Source: Stagnihabitans lacustris
GTDB lineage: Bacteria; Pseudomonadota; Alphaproteobacteria; Rhodobacterales; Rhodobacteraceae
DNA: 64,000 nt
Direction: 5' to 3'
Assembly: GCF_025950525.1 (NCBI RefSeq)
Contig: NZ_JAPDGS010000003.1
Span: 310,001 to 374,000 of the forward strand
Part shown: positions 8,868 to 17,662 of the stretch, piece by piece
How positions within the stretch are numbered: position 1 is the first letter of the stretch
Layout of the letters: each line of letters begins with the position of its first letter
Notes under the pieces: model-generated
Database searches by the model: none
Told to the model about the DNA's origin: nothing
What the model saw: the letters and a program-made list of their open reading frames with translations, nothing else
Translations under genes and position numbers: made by a program

Positions 8868-10565
8868 TCAGACCGGCAGGCCGACCACGAAACGCGCGCC
8901 CAGGGGTTCGGAGGTGATGTCGGCCTGGGTCGGGCGGATATTCTCGGCCCAGATCACGCCGCCATGGGCCTCGATGATTTGCTTCGAGATCGCAAGGCCA
9001 AGGCCGGAATGGTTGCCGAAGTCGTTCTTGGGGCGTTCGGAGTAGAAGCGTTTGAAGATCTTGGTCAGGGCCTGTTCGGGGATGCCGGGGCCGGTATCCT
9101 CGACCACGATCAGGACGCGGTTGTCGCGCTTGCGGGCCCAGACGCGGACCGCGTCGCCATCCTCGCAAAACGAGATCGCATTGGTGATCAGGTTGACGAA
9201 AACCTGAGCCAAGCGCGCCTCAAGCCCGGTCACGCGGATCGGGTCCTGCGGAAAGTCGGTGATGAATTCGACGCCCTTTTCGCCCGCCTGCTGGCCCAGA
9301 TACTCGGTCAGGTTGGTCAGGGTTTTCAGAAGGTTGAACTCTTCTTCCTCTTCTTTCACCAGTTCGGAATCCAGCCGGGAGGCGTTGGAAATGTCGCTCA
9401 CCAACCGGTCTAGCCGCCGCACGTCATGTTCGATCACGTCCAGAAGCTTTTCCTTGTGCTCTTCCTTCTTTACCATCCGAAGCGACCCTACGGCCGAGCG
9501 CAAAGACGCGAGCGGGTTCTTGATCTCGTGGCTGACATCGGCGGCAAATTGTTCGTTCGCGTCGATCCGATCATACAAGGCCGAAACCATGCCGCGCATA
9601 GCGATGGACAGGCGCCCGATCTCGTCTGGGCGGGCCGAAAGGTCGGGGATGCGGACCCGTCCCGGTGCCATGGCGCGGCTGTCACGGTCGCGCCCGATTT
9701 CAGCGGCGGCGGCAAGGTCGGACAGCGGGTTGGCGATGGTCGAAGCCAAGACCAGCGACAGGCCGATCGACACCAGGATCGCCACGACGAACATTTGCAG
9801 GATCTGTTCCCGCTCGTCCCGCACCAGACGGTCGATTTCGCCTTCCGCCGAGGTCACGCCGACCAGACCCACAACAGAGCCATTCACCAGGATCGGCGTC
9901 GCCACGGCAAATTGCGTGCCGCCTTCGGGCCCTTGGGCGGAGATTTTCGCGATCCCATCGGCCTGGGCGGTGCCCAAAAGGCCGCGGACCAGTTCTTCGC
10001 CCGATTTGGCGCCGGGCTGGGCCTGACCGCCGGAAAGCAGCGAGGAAATCCCGTCCCAGACCATGTTCAGGAAGTCGGTGATCACGGTGGAATGGGGACC
10101 GGTCCTCGGCTCGGTTCGCGGGGCGCCGATGGCCCGGGCCAAAAGCTTGCCTGAGGAATCAAACAGATAGGCGGCAGATCCCTGCGCGATGGAGGCATCT
10201 TCCAGCCGTTGCGCCAGGTCCTCTCCGCTGGGCGAAAGCCCGGCCGAGATCACGTCGGCGATCAGTCGTGCCTCGTTCACCAGTCCGTCTTCACGCTGAT
10301 TGACCAGGCTGTCGCGCGAGGGGTTCATGAACAGAACCCCCGCCACCAGAACCACCAGCCCCATCAGGTTGAAGACGATGATCTTGCGCGCCAAGGGCGA
10401 ATGGTTCAGCGAGATCAGCCCGCGCTTCTTGCGCCCGTCGCGCAACGAAGGCTCGACGGCTCCTTCGGGCGCCTCCCAGTCTTCGCCCAAAAGCAAGTCC
10501 CCGGGCGTGTCTTCGCCCTTGGGGTCACTTTTCTGCGACATGCGGAGTTGCGGGATCGCCGTCAT
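8868..10565 (-). CDS. chvG: Sensor histidine kinase ChvG
   Basis: This 565-aa inner-membrane histidine kinase pairs with ChvI. Its layout is a charged N-terminal cytoplasmic tail, a first membrane segment (about residues 60-82), a periplasmic sensor region of roughly 170 aa, a second membrane segment (about 255-280), HAMP, the H-box ADVSHEIKNPLASLRSA, and ATPase boxes including VVEDTGPGIPE and GLGLAISKQIIEAHGG. In Agrobacterium and Sinorhizobium the pair responds to acid or envelope stress and links to pckA expression. The ATG at 10565 lies one base after the chvI stop, with GAAGAG inside the chvI end serving as ribosome site. Confidence 0.94.
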   Translation of the reverse strand: MTAIPQLRMSQKSDPKGEDTPGDLLLGEDWEAPEGAVEPSLRDGRKKRGLISLNHSPLARKIIVFNLMGLVVLVAGVLFMNPSRDSLVNQREDGLVNEARLIADVISAGLSPSGEDLAQRLEDASIAQGSAAYLFDSSGKLLARAIGAPRTEPRTGPHSTVITDFLNMVWDGISSLLSGGQAQPGAKSGEELVRGLLGTAQADGIAKISAQGPEGGTQFAVATPILVNGSVVGLVGVTSAEGEIDRLVRDEREQILQMFVVAILVSIGLSLVLASTIANPLSDLAAAAEIGRDRDSRAMAPGRVRIPDLSARPDEIGRLSIAMRGMVSALYDRIDANEQFAADVSHEIKNPLASLRSAVGSLRMVKKEEHKEKLLDVIEHDVRRLDRLVSDISNASRLDSELVKEEEEEFNLLKTLTNLTEYLGQQAGEKGVEFITDFPQDPIRVTGLEARLAQVFVNLITNAISFCEDGDAVRVWARKRDNRVLIVVEDTGPGIPEQALTKIFKRFYSERPKNDFGNHSGLGLAISKQIIEAHGGVIWAENIRPTQADITSEPLGARFVVGLPV

Positions 10566-10566
10566 T

Positions 10567-11268
10567 TCACTCTTCGTTATAGCGGTAGCCGATGCCGTAA
10601 AGCGTTTCGATCGCCGAGAAATCGGTGTCGACCGCCTTCATCTTTTTGCGCAAGCGCTTGATATGGCTGTCAATTGTGCGGTCGTCGACATAGACCTGAT
10701 CGTCATAGGCCACATCCATCAGCTGATCGCGCGACTTCACGAAGCCGGGCCGCTGCGCCAGGGCCTGCAGCAGCATGAATTCCGTCACGGTCAAGGAAAC
10801 ATCCTTGCCCTTCCACAGCACCGAATGGCGCAGTGGGTCCATGCGCAGGTTCCCCCGCTCCATGATCTTGGTCTCTTCGGTGACGGCCACTTCGCCGGTC
10901 ACGATGGCATCCTGACGGCGCAGCAGCGCCCGGATGCGTTCGACCAGAAGCCGTTGAGAAAACGGCTTTTTCACATAATCGTCCGCGCCCATCCGCAGGC
11001 CCAGAACCTCGTCGATTTCGTCGTCTTTCGACGTCAGAAAGATCACTGGCATCTGGGTTTTGGTGCGCAAACGCTGCAGCAAATCCATGCCGTCCATCCG
11101 CGGCATCTTGATGTCCAGCACCGCCATGTCGGGCAAGCGTCGGTTGAAGGCATCAAGGGCGGATTGTCCGTCGTTGAAAGTCTCGACCTCGAAGCCTTCG
11201 GCTTCCAAAGTCATAGATACGGACGTCAGGATATTCCTGTCGTCGTCCACAAGGGCGATCCTGGCCAT
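10567..11268 (-). CDS. chvI: Response regulator ChvI (OmpR family)
   Basis: This 233-aa response regulator has a receiver domain (acidic pocket DDD near residue 8, phospho-acceptor Asp in [10 protein letters not shown] at about residue 52, conserved Lys in the KKPF loop) and a C-terminal OmpR-type winged helix ending in TLYGIGYRY. It is the first gene of the minus-strand run chvI-chvG-hprK-rapZ-EIIA-HPr and is divergent from pckA. This chvI/chvG-pckA neighbourhood is conserved in many alphaproteobacteria. Confidence 0.95.
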   Translation of the reverse strand: MARIALVDDDRNILTSVSMTLEAEGFEVETFNDGQSALDAFNRRLPDMAVLDIKMPRMDGMDLLQRLRTKTQMPVIFLTSKDDEIDEVLGLRMGADDYVKKPFSQRLLVERIRALLRRQDAIVTGEVAVTEETKIMERGNLRMDPLRHSVLWKGKDVSLTVTEFMLLQALAQRPGFVKSRDQLMDVAYDDQVYVDDRTIDSHIKRLRKKMKAVDTDFSAIETLYGIGYRYNEE

Positions 11269-11431
11269 ACTGGCGTGTCCTTACTGCTCGGTCTTATTTT
11301 TTCCACATCATCACGGTTTGACCCCGCAGAATCAATACTCAAGTGCGAATCACCGACATTCGCCCCCCCAGTGGGCCCAAAAAACCTGAAGAAATGGCTA
11401 ATATGCCTCACCTTTGGCCTTGGCCGTCATT

Positions 11432-11464
11432 TGGTTGCGCTAACCTGGCAATGGTTGCGCTAAC
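11432..11464 (+). promoter_or_regulatory. Paired LacI-family-like operator half sites upstream of pckA
   Basis: TGGTTGCGCTAAC occurs twice (11432-11444 and 11452-11464), exactly 20 bp apart, about two helical turns. The GCGCTAAC part matches one half of LacI-family palindromes such as TTAGCGCTAA. The 318-bp chvI-pckA gap otherwise holds no gene. PckR (Sinorhizobium) and CceR (Rhodobacter) are LacI-family regulators of gluconeogenic genes including pckA, so they are the natural candidates. The repeat is seen; its binding protein is inferred. Confidence 0.6.
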
Positions 11465-11586
11465 AGGGGAAATCAGTGCTTTTCGCCTTTGAAATCTTGA
11501 TGTTATAGCAAAAAGACCACTCCAAAAGTGGTGGCAGCCTCTGGCCCGGCCGCCCATCTCCCATGACCCGCAAGGAGCTTGCAAGA

Positions 11587-13179
11587 ATGACCATGGCACG
11601 CGTGAACCCGTCGATGACATTGACCCATCAAGGCATCGAGGTCGCCCGCGGCTATTATAATCTGCTGGAGCCCGCCTTGGTCGAGGCCGCCATCCGCAAG
11701 GGCGAGGGCCGCTTGGGCCTTGGCGGCGCCTTTCTGTGCGAGACCGGGGCCTTTACGGGCCGCTCTCCCAAGGACAAGTTCGTCGTCCGCACGCCTTCGG
11801 TCGAACACAAGATCTGGTGGGAGAACAACGCGCCGATGGACCCGGAGGATTTCGATCTCCTGCAGGCCGACATGTTGAACCATCTGAAATCCCAAGAGGT
11901 TTTCGTTCAGGACCTTTATGCCGGCGCCGATCCAATCCACCGCGTCGATGTGCGCATGGTGACAGAGCTGGCTTGGCACGGGCTCTTCATCCGCCATCTT
12001 TTGCGCCGTCCCGAACCGGCCGAGCTGGCCTCTTTCACCCCCGATTGGACGGTGATCAACTGCCCCTCGTTCAAGGCCGACCCCAAGCGGCATGGCTGTC
12101 GGACCGAGACGGTTATCACCTTGAATTTCGACAAGAAAATCATCCTGATCGCCAATACCGCCTATGCTGGCGAGAACAAGAAGGCGGTCTTCACCCTTCT
12201 GAACTTCCTTTTGCCGGAAAAGGGCGTGATGGCGATGCATTGCTCGGCCAACCACGCCATCGGCAATCCCGTTGATACGGCTGTGTTTTTCGGGCTTTCG
12301 GGCACGGGAAAAACCACGCTTTCGGCTGATCCCTCGCGCATCCTGATCGGGGATGACGAACATGGCTGGAGCGACCGTGGCACCTTCAACTTCGAAGGCG
12401 GTTGCTATGCCAAGACGATCAACCTGAGCGCCGAGGCCGAGCCCGAAATCCACGCCACGACCCATCGCTTCGCCACTGTGGTCGAGAACATGGTTTACGA
12501 CCCGGAAACGCTGGAAATCGACTTCACCGATGACAGCCTGACCGCCAACACCCGCTGCGCCTATCCGCTTGAGGCGATTTCCAATGCCTCGGCGACCGGT
12601 TTGGGCGGCCATCCGCGCCATGTGGTCATGCTGACCTGCGATGCCTTTGGCGTCCTGCCGCCGATTGCGCGGCTGACCCCGGCGCAGGCGATGTATCACT
12701 TCCTGTCCGGTTTTACGTCCAAGGTGGCCGGGACCGAACGTGGCGTGACCGAGCCGCAGCCGACGTTTTCCACCTGCTTCGGCGCCCCCTTCATGCCGCG
12801 ACGGCCCGAGGTCTATGGCCAACTTCTGGCCGACAAGATCGCGCGGCATGGGGCGTCGTGCTGGCTGGTGAACACCGGCTGGACCGGGGGCGCCTATGGA
12901 ACGGGGCGGCGGATGCCAATCCGGGCCACGCGGGCGCTGCTGGCCGCCGCGCTGGATGGCTCGCTGGCGGGCGGGGCCTTCCGCCGCGATCCGAACTTCG
13001 GTTTTGACGTGCCGGTTGCGGTGCCGGGGGTGGACGAGGCGCTTTTGGACCCGCGCCGCACTTGGGCCGACCCCTTGGCCTATGACGCGCAGGCCGCGAA
13101 ACTGATGGCGATGTTCGCGGCCAACTTCGCGCAATATCTGCCCTTCATCGACGCCGAGGTCCGCGCCGCCGCGATCTGA
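11587..13179 (+). CDS. pckA: Phosphoenolpyruvate carboxykinase (ATP)
   Basis: PckA converts oxaloacetate to phosphoenolpyruvate using ATP, the entry step of gluconeogenesis. The 530-aa protein has the substrate-binding [12 protein letters not shown] block, the metal- and ATP-binding P-loop [14 protein letters not shown] (about residue 235), the IGDDEHGW motif and the C-terminal NTGWTGG block, all typical of the ATP-dependent type. ATG 11587 is preferred over 11563 because AAGGAG (11572-11577) is well spaced before it. It is divergent from chvI; the intergenic region carries paired LacI-type half sites. Confidence 0.96.
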   Translation: MTMARVNPSMTLTHQGIEVARGYYNLLEPALVEAAIRKGEGRLGLGGAFLCETGAFTGRSPKDKFVVRTPSVEHKIWWENNAPMDPEDFDLLQADMLNHLKSQEVFVQDLYAGADPIHRVDVRMVTELAWHGLFIRHLLRRPEPAELASFTPDWTVINCPSFKADPKRHGCRTETVITLNFDKKIILIANTAYAGENKKAVFTLLNFLLPEKGVMAMHCSANHAIGNPVDTAVFFGLSGTGKTTLSADPSRILIGDDEHGWSDRGTFNFEGGCYAKTINLSAEAEPEIHATTHRFATVVENMVYDPETLEIDFTDDSLTANTRCAYPLEAISNASATGLGGHPRHVVMLTCDAFGVLPPIARLTPAQAMYHFLSGFTSKVAGTERGVTEPQPTFSTCFGAPFMPRRPEVYGQLLADKIARHGASCWLVNTGWTGGAYGTGRRMPIRATRALLAAALDGSLAGGAFRRDPNFGFDVPVAVPGVDEALLDPRRTWADPLAYDAQAAKLMAMFAANFAQYLPFIDAEVRAAAI

Positions 13180-13181
13180 GG

Positions 13182-14342
13182 TTACAGCTTGCCAAGCAGA
13201 CCCGGCGTCGGCCAGCCATCGGCGGGCAGGCCCAACCGGGTCTGCTCCTTTTGCACCGCGGCCCGTGTCATGGCGCCCAGAACCCCGTCGATCTTGCCGA
13301 CATCATGGCCGCGCGCCTGCAGGGTCTGTTGCAGCGCCTTCATCTGATCGGCCGATAGCCCCGCCTCTGGCTTGCCCGCATCATAGGGTGCGGCCCCCTC
13401 GATCCTTGTGGCGAAATAGGCCGCGGTCGTCACATAGACAAAGCTTTTGTTCCATTCGAACAAGACCTTGTAGTTCGGATAGGCCAGGAAGGCCGGCCCC
13501 TTGCGCCCCATCGGCAGCAGCAAGGACGCGGGCAGGTTGGCAAGCCTTCCTTCCCGCGCCGTGACGCCCATCGCGGCCCATTGGCTGGCCGAAAGTTCTT
13601 TGTCGATCCCCGATTGCGCCCAGTCCATCTGGTCGGGCACCACAACTTCTTGAAGCCAGGGCTCGTTCGGACGCCAGCCGTGGTATTGCAACATATGCGC
13701 CGCCGACAGAATCGCATCCGGCGCCGAGGTCTTCAGCGTGATCAGCCCGTCGCCGTCGCCATCCTCGCCGCGCTCCAGGATATCGCGGGGCAGCATCTGG
13801 ACCTGGCCGATCTCTCCGGCCCAGGCGCCCTGCGTCACGCCGGGGTCGAAATCGCCCTTTGCGGTCAAGGCGATAGCAGCCAAGACCTGAGGCTGGAACA
13901 GCTCTGGCCGCCGGCAGTCATGGGCCAGGGTCAACAGCGCATTGCGGGTGTCAAAATCGCCCTGCACCGCGCCAAAGTCGGTCTCAAACGCCCAAAACGC
14001 CAGGATAATCCCGCGCGACACGCCAAAGCGCCGCGCCGCCTCGTCGAAACTGGCGTCATGCTTTTTCGAATAGACACCAGCGTTCTGCAGCCGGCTTTTC
14101 GAGATCAGAGCCTGCGAAAATTCGATGAAATTCTTGCGGAAAAATCCTTGGCCGCGGTCGGCTTTCAGGACAGCCTTGTCGATCTGGCCGCCCTTCATGA
14201 AGGCCTGGATCGCCGCATCCGACAGGCCCATGGCCCGCGCCTCGCCGGACATGGCGGCCTTGAACTCATTGAAATCGCCACCACAAGGCGCGGAAACGGC
14301 GGGCAAAGCCGACGCCAAAAGAAATGCCAGAACCAGACGCAT
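13182..14342 (-). CDS. Lytic murein transglycosylase (MltB family) with peptidoglycan-binding domain
   Basis: This 386-aa exported enzyme cleaves the glycan strand of peptidoglycan, forming anhydromuramic ends. It has a signal peptide (MRLVLAFLLASALPAVSA), a transglycosylase domain with the catalytic Glu at residue 120 in FWAFETDFG, and a C-terminal peptidoglycan-binding repeat (MKALQQTLQARGHDVGKIDG). ATG 14342 has GGAGGG before it; the longer in-frame extension was rejected. Three bases separate its stop from that of convergent pckA. No lipobox is visible, so it should be soluble in the periplasm. Confidence 0.9.
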   Translation of the reverse strand: MRLVLAFLLASALPAVSAPCGGDFNEFKAAMSGEARAMGLSDAAIQAFMKGGQIDKAVLKADRGQGFFRKNFIEFSQALISKSRLQNAGVYSKKHDASFDEAARRFGVSRGIILAFWAFETDFGAVQGDFDTRNALLTLAHDCRRPELFQPQVLAAIALTAKGDFDPGVTQGAWAGEIGQVQMLPRDILERGEDGDGDGLITLKTSAPDAILSAAHMLQYHGWRPNEPWLQEVVVPDQMDWAQSGIDKELSASQWAAMGVTAREGRLANLPASLLLPMGRKGPAFLAYPNYKVLFEWNKSFVYVTTAAYFATRIEGAAPYDAGKPEAGLSADQMKALQQTLQARGHDVGKIDGVLGAMTRAAVQKEQTRLGLPADGWPTPGLLGKL

Positions 14343-14465
14343 GAAACCCTCCACATTCGCGGCGAAAGCATAGCGCGGGCTGTGCGAAAGGGGAACCTTC
14401 ATGACTGTGGCGGACCTGCCACGCGGGCTTCGCATCTCTGCCACATGTCGGTGTTAAGTCGGGTG

Positions 14466-14481
14466 CTAACTTGTCTTTAAC
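14466..14481 (+). promoter_or_regulatory. CtrA-like binding site
   Basis: CTAA-N7-TTAAC matches the CtrA box TTAA-N7-TTAAC with one mismatch. It ends 36 bp before the start of the small protein at 14518. Binding is inferred from the motif only. Confidence 0.35.
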
Positions 14482-14517
14482 GCGTGATCGGCCAGACTGT
14501 CCCGAATGGAGGCGCTG

Positions 14518-14865
14518 ATGCTGGAATTCCTTTCGAAAGAAGTCCTTGCCGGGCTGGAGTCTGCCCGGAAGACGCGGGAACGCAAACAATCCCGTCTGCG
14601 GATTCAGGTGGGCGAAGCGGTCTATCCGGTGTTGCGTTTCTGGCACGATGGCTGCGTGCTGGATGGCAAGCTCTCGCCGAAACTGCGCGGATTGGTCGAT
14701 CTTTACGACGGCTCGCGGCATGTCTTTCAATGCCTGATCGTCGCCACCACGGGGGAGGGCGACGAAATCACCTGTGAATTCAAACGCCTGACCCCTGTGA
14801 CCGACCGCGCCGCGCTGGATTTTTGGCGCGACGAGACCGGCCCCGTGGCCTATCTGCCGAAGTGA
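14518..14865 (+). CDS. Small conserved protein, possible PilZ-like fold
   Basis: This 115-aa cytoplasmic protein has no assured family. It begins with a helical, basic stretch (ESARKTRERKQSRLRIQVG), followed by alternating beta-type segments (VYPVLRFW, VFQCLIVAT, EITCEFKRLTPVT). A basic R-rich stretch followed by beta strands and a G-L-V-D-L-Y-D-G turn recalls PilZ domains, but the two PilZ signature motifs are not clear. ATG 14518 has GGAGG five bases before it and is preferred to 14506. A CtrA-like box lies upstream. The gene ends directly against the convergent aminotransferase gene with no gap. Confidence 0.6.
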   Translation: MLEFLSKEVLAGLESARKTRERKQSRLRIQVGEAVYPVLRFWHDGCVLDGKLSPKLRGLVDLYDGSRHVFQCLIVATTGEGDEITCEFKRLTPVTDRAALDFWRDETGPVAYLPK

Positions 14866-16014
14866 CTACTGCAGATCGGCAAAGGCCGCCTGCAGCCGTG
14901 TCACAGCCTCGACGATCTGGGCATGGGGCATGGCCAGGTTGAAGCGCAAGTAGCTCTCTCCGCCGGTCCCGAAGCTGCCACCATGGTTCGCGGCGATTCG
15001 CGCGCCCTTTTCGATCCGCGTCACGAACTCGGCCTGAGTCATCCCGGTGCCCGAGAAATCGACCCAAGCCAGATACGTCGCCTCCAGCCGGACCGAGCGC
15101 ACCCCCGGAATCGCGTTGACGCCCGCGTCGAACACTCTGGCGTTGTGATCCAGGTAGGCCACCAAAGCGTCGACCCAGGCCGCGCCTTCGGGCGAATAGG
15201 CGGCGGTCGCCATATGCATGCCGAAAGAGTTGGGCGAAATCCCCATCTTGTTCATCACCCCGGCGAATTTCGCCTTTAATTCCGGGTCCTTGATGATCAC
15301 ATTGCCGATATGGCTGCCCGCGATGTTGAAGGTCTTGGTCGTGGCCGTCATCATCACGACGCGGTCGGTCAGGGTCGCCATCGGGATATGGCGATGCCCC
15401 GGCATCACCAGGTCATGGTGGATTTCGTCGCTGACCAAAATCAGCCCGTGCCGGTCCGCAAACGCCATCACGCCCTGCAACTCTGCCTGCGACCAGACCC
15501 GCCCGCCGGGGTTGTGGGGCGAACACAGGATCAGCATCTTCGCCGTCCCATCCATCTGCGCATCCCAGGCGTCAAAGTCTAAGCCGTTGTCTTTCAACGG
15601 ACATTCCACTACGCGCCGCCCCGCGGCCTTGATCACGCGGGCAAAGGCGTGATAGACCGGAGTCATCAGAACCACCCCATCCCCCGGCGCGGTAAAGGCC
15701 TCGACACACAGCGCCGTGCCGTTCACAAGGCCATGGGTGGTGAAGATATCGCCCGTGTCCAGCGCCCAGCCGTGACGGGTCTGCATCCACCAGCGGATCG
15801 CCTCCAGATAGGCGGCATCGTCGCCGAAATAGCCATAGACCCCATGCGCCGCCATCGCCTCGACCGCCTTTTGCACGCAGGCCGGCGGGCGGAAGTCCAT
15901 GTCGGCCACCCACATCGCCAGGCCATCTTGCGGCGAGACGCCATAGGCCGCCTCCATCCCGTCCCACTTGACGGAATGTGTGCCGATGCGGTTGATGGGT
16001 TCGTCGAAATTCAT
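14866..16014 (-). CDS. patB: PatB/MalY-type aminotransferase (cystathionine beta-lyase family)
   Basis: This 382-aa PLP enzyme of fold type I resembles MalY/PatB C-S lyases, which release thiol, pyruvate and ammonia from cystathionine or cysteine conjugates. Signatures: the N-terminal NRIGTHSVKWDGM block typical of PatB, VLMTPVYHAF, CSPHNPGGRVW, SDEIHHDLVMPG, and the PLP lysine in TATTKTFNIAGSH. ATG 16014 fits the family start; a longer frame reaches into the opposite promoter. It is divergent from the deformylase operon. An aminotransferase role cannot be excluded. Confidence 0.88.
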   Translation of the reverse strand: MNFDEPINRIGTHSVKWDGMEAAYGVSPQDGLAMWVADMDFRPPACVQKAVEAMAAHGVYGYFGDDAAYLEAIRWWMQTRHGWALDTGDIFTTHGLVNGTALCVEAFTAPGDGVVLMTPVYHAFARVIKAAGRRVVECPLKDNGLDFDAWDAQMDGTAKMLILCSPHNPGGRVWSQAELQGVMAFADRHGLILVSDEIHHDLVMPGHRHIPMATLTDRVVMMTATTKTFNIAGSHIGNVIIKDPELKAKFAGVMNKMGISPNSFGMHMATAAYSPEGAAWVDALVAYLDHNARVFDAGVNAIPGVRSVRLEATYLAWVDFSGTGMTQAEFVTRIEKGARIAANHGGSFGTGGESYLRFNLAMPHAQIVEAVTRLQAAFADLQ

Positions 16015-16200
16015 GGGTGCGCCTTTCTGATGGGCTATCCGTGGTCTTTTGTTCCAAGTATCGCAATTTAAACGGGAAGTCATTCTGAATTTAACGGCAA
16101 AATCAGAACTTTGTGCCAATACGGCCCGATAAAACAGAACTCCATCCCGCCCCGCCATCGCCCTTGCGCGACCCCGGTCCAGATACTAAACCCTTGGCGC

Positions 16201-16716
16201 ATGATCCGCTCCATTCTGATCCACCCCGACCCGCGCCTCAAGAAGGTTTCCGACCCGGTGACGCAAGTCACCGAGGAAATGTCGCGCCTCGCCCGCGACA
16301 TGCTGGAGACGATGTATGAGGCCCCGGGCATCGGCCTGGCCGCGCCGCAAATCGCGGTCAGCAAACGGCTGATCGTGATGGATTGCATGAAGGCGCCCGA
16401 GGTCCCGCGCTCTGTCATCATGTTCAATCCGCAGGTCATTTGGTCCTCTTCCGAGGTTTCGACCTATGAGGAAGGCTGCCTGTCGATCCCCGACCAATAT
16501 GCCGATGTCAGCCGCCCGGCCTCGGTCACGGTGGCTTGGATGGACGAAACAGGCGCCGCGCGGGAAGAGACCTTCGAGGGCCTTTGGGCGACTTGCGTCC
16601 AGCATGAGATCGACCACTTGAACGGCAAATTGTTCATAGATTACTTGGGGATGATGAAGCGCCAGCTGATCACCCGCAAGATGGAAAAGCTGAAACGAGA
16701 ACGGGCGCGCTCGTGA
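16201..16716 (+). CDS. def: Peptide deformylase (first of three)
   Basis: This enzyme removes the formyl group from the N-terminal methionine of new proteins. The 171-aa protein has all three motifs: GIGLAAPQ (43-50), EGCLS (91-95, metal ligand Cys93) and HEIDH (135-139, ligands His135/His139 and catalytic Glu136). A C-terminal basic helix (RKMEKLKRERARS) is present. ATG 16201 was chosen because the longer frame lacks homology. It opens a tight operon of three deformylase-family genes plus fmt. It is the most canonical of the three and probably the housekeeping enzyme. Confidence 0.95.
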   Translation: MIRSILIHPDPRLKKVSDPVTQVTEEMSRLARDMLETMYEAPGIGLAAPQIAVSKRLIVMDCMKAPEVPRSVIMFNPQVIWSSSEVSTYEEGCLSIPDQYADVSRPASVTVAWMDETGAAREETFEGLWATCVQHEIDHLNGKLFIDYLGMMKRQLITRKMEKLKRERARS

Positions 16717-17165
16717 TCCTTCCCCTGCGCCTTTGGCCCGATCCGGTGTTGTCGCAGGTCTGCGGCGCGGTGCCGGTGGATGCCGCCGCCCTCAGCCTGG
16801 CCGAGGATATGCTTCAGACCATGTATGCCGCCTATGGCCGCGGTCTGGCCGCGCCTCAGGTGGGGGTCCTCGCCCGGGTTTTCGTCATGGATTCCAGTTG
16901 GAAGACCGGTGAGAAAACGCCGGAAATCTTCCTGAACCCGGAAGTGCTTTGGTCCTCGCCCGAGACGCAGCCGTCCACCGAAGGCTGTCTGTCGATCCCC
17001 GGTCAGGACGTCACCGTGACGCGGTCGCAGGCCATCATCCTGCGCTGGACCATGCCGGATGGCGCGATTGCGGCGCAAAAGCTGACCGGGTTCCGCGCCA
17101 TCTGCGCCCAGCACGAGATTGACCACCTGAACGGCATCGTCACCTTGAACCGGGCCCCCACATGA
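16713..17165 (+). CDS. Peptide deformylase paralog (second of three)
   Basis: A 150-aa deformylase with intact motifs: GRGLAAPQ (42-49), EGCLS (90-94) and HEIDH (134-138), so the metal site and catalytic Glu are present and activity is likely. It lacks the C-terminal basic helix of its neighbour. It starts with GTG, overlapping the first deformylase stop as GTGA. Its identity to the neighbours is modest, suggesting old duplication, not a recent one. Substrate preference cannot be read from the sequence. Confidence 0.88.
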   Translation: MILPLRLWPDPVLSQVCGAVPVDAAALSLAEDMLQTMYAAYGRGLAAPQVGVLARVFVMDSSWKTGEKTPEIFLNPEVLWSSPETQPSTEGCLSIPGQDVTVTRSQAIILRWTMPDGAIAAQKLTGFRAICAQHEIDHLNGIVTLNRAPT

Positions 17166-17662
17166 TCCGCACTTGCCTGCCCTTTCCCCATCCGGTGTTG
17201 AAAGCCGTGGCCGCCCCGGTGCCCGCGATCACCGACGAAATCCGCGCGATCTGGCGCGACATGGTCGATACGATGGAGGCGATGCCCGGCTATGGCCTGG
17301 CCGCGCCGCAGATCGGCCATTCGCTGCGGCTGGCCGTGGTGGATTGCAGCACGGAACGCGGTCAGGCCGTGCTGATGGCCAACCCAGAGGTTCTTCACGC
17401 CTCGGGCCAGATGCGCGACCACGAAGAGGCCAGCCCGAACCTGCCCGGCGTGTCGGCGCGGATCAGCCGGCCCCGTGCGGTGACGGTGCGGTTTCTGAAC
17501 GCCGAAGGGGCAACCGAAGAGCGGGATTTCGTCCTGCTTTGGGCGACCTCGGTGCAGCATCAGATCGACCACCTGAACGGCAAGCTGTTCTTTGACCACC
17601 TCTCCCCGTTGAAGCGCAACATGCTGATCACCAAGGCGCAAAAGCTGGCGAAACGCGGATGA
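17162..17662 (+). CDS. Degenerate peptide deformylase homolog, probably inactive as a deformylase
   Basis: This 166-aa protein clearly belongs to the deformylase family: [10 protein letters not shown] (43-52) is intact and the C-terminus keeps [16 protein letters not shown] and a basic tail. However, the EGCLS motif reads EASPN (89-93), so the metal-binding Cys is Ser91, and HEIDH reads HQIDH (133-137), replacing the catalytic Glu with Gln. Both changes would be expected to abolish normal catalysis. The frame is open and overlaps both neighbours by ATGA, so it appears maintained, not decaying. It may bind peptides or ribosomes, or regulate its neighbours; these are guesses. Confidence 0.85.
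   Translation: MIRTCLPFPHPVLKAVAAPVPAITDEIRAIWRDMVDTMEAMPGYGLAAPQIGHSLRLAVVDCSTERGQAVLMANPEVLHASGQMRDHEEASPNLPGVSARISRPRAVTVRFLNAEGATEERDFVLLWATSVQHQIDHLNGKLFFDHLSPLKRNMLITKAQKLAKRG

Noticed and set aside
17162..17662. Third deformylase as a pseudogene
   Set aside because: The frame is intact, has tight overlaps on both sides and normal codon use; only active-site residues differ, so it is kept as a coding gene.
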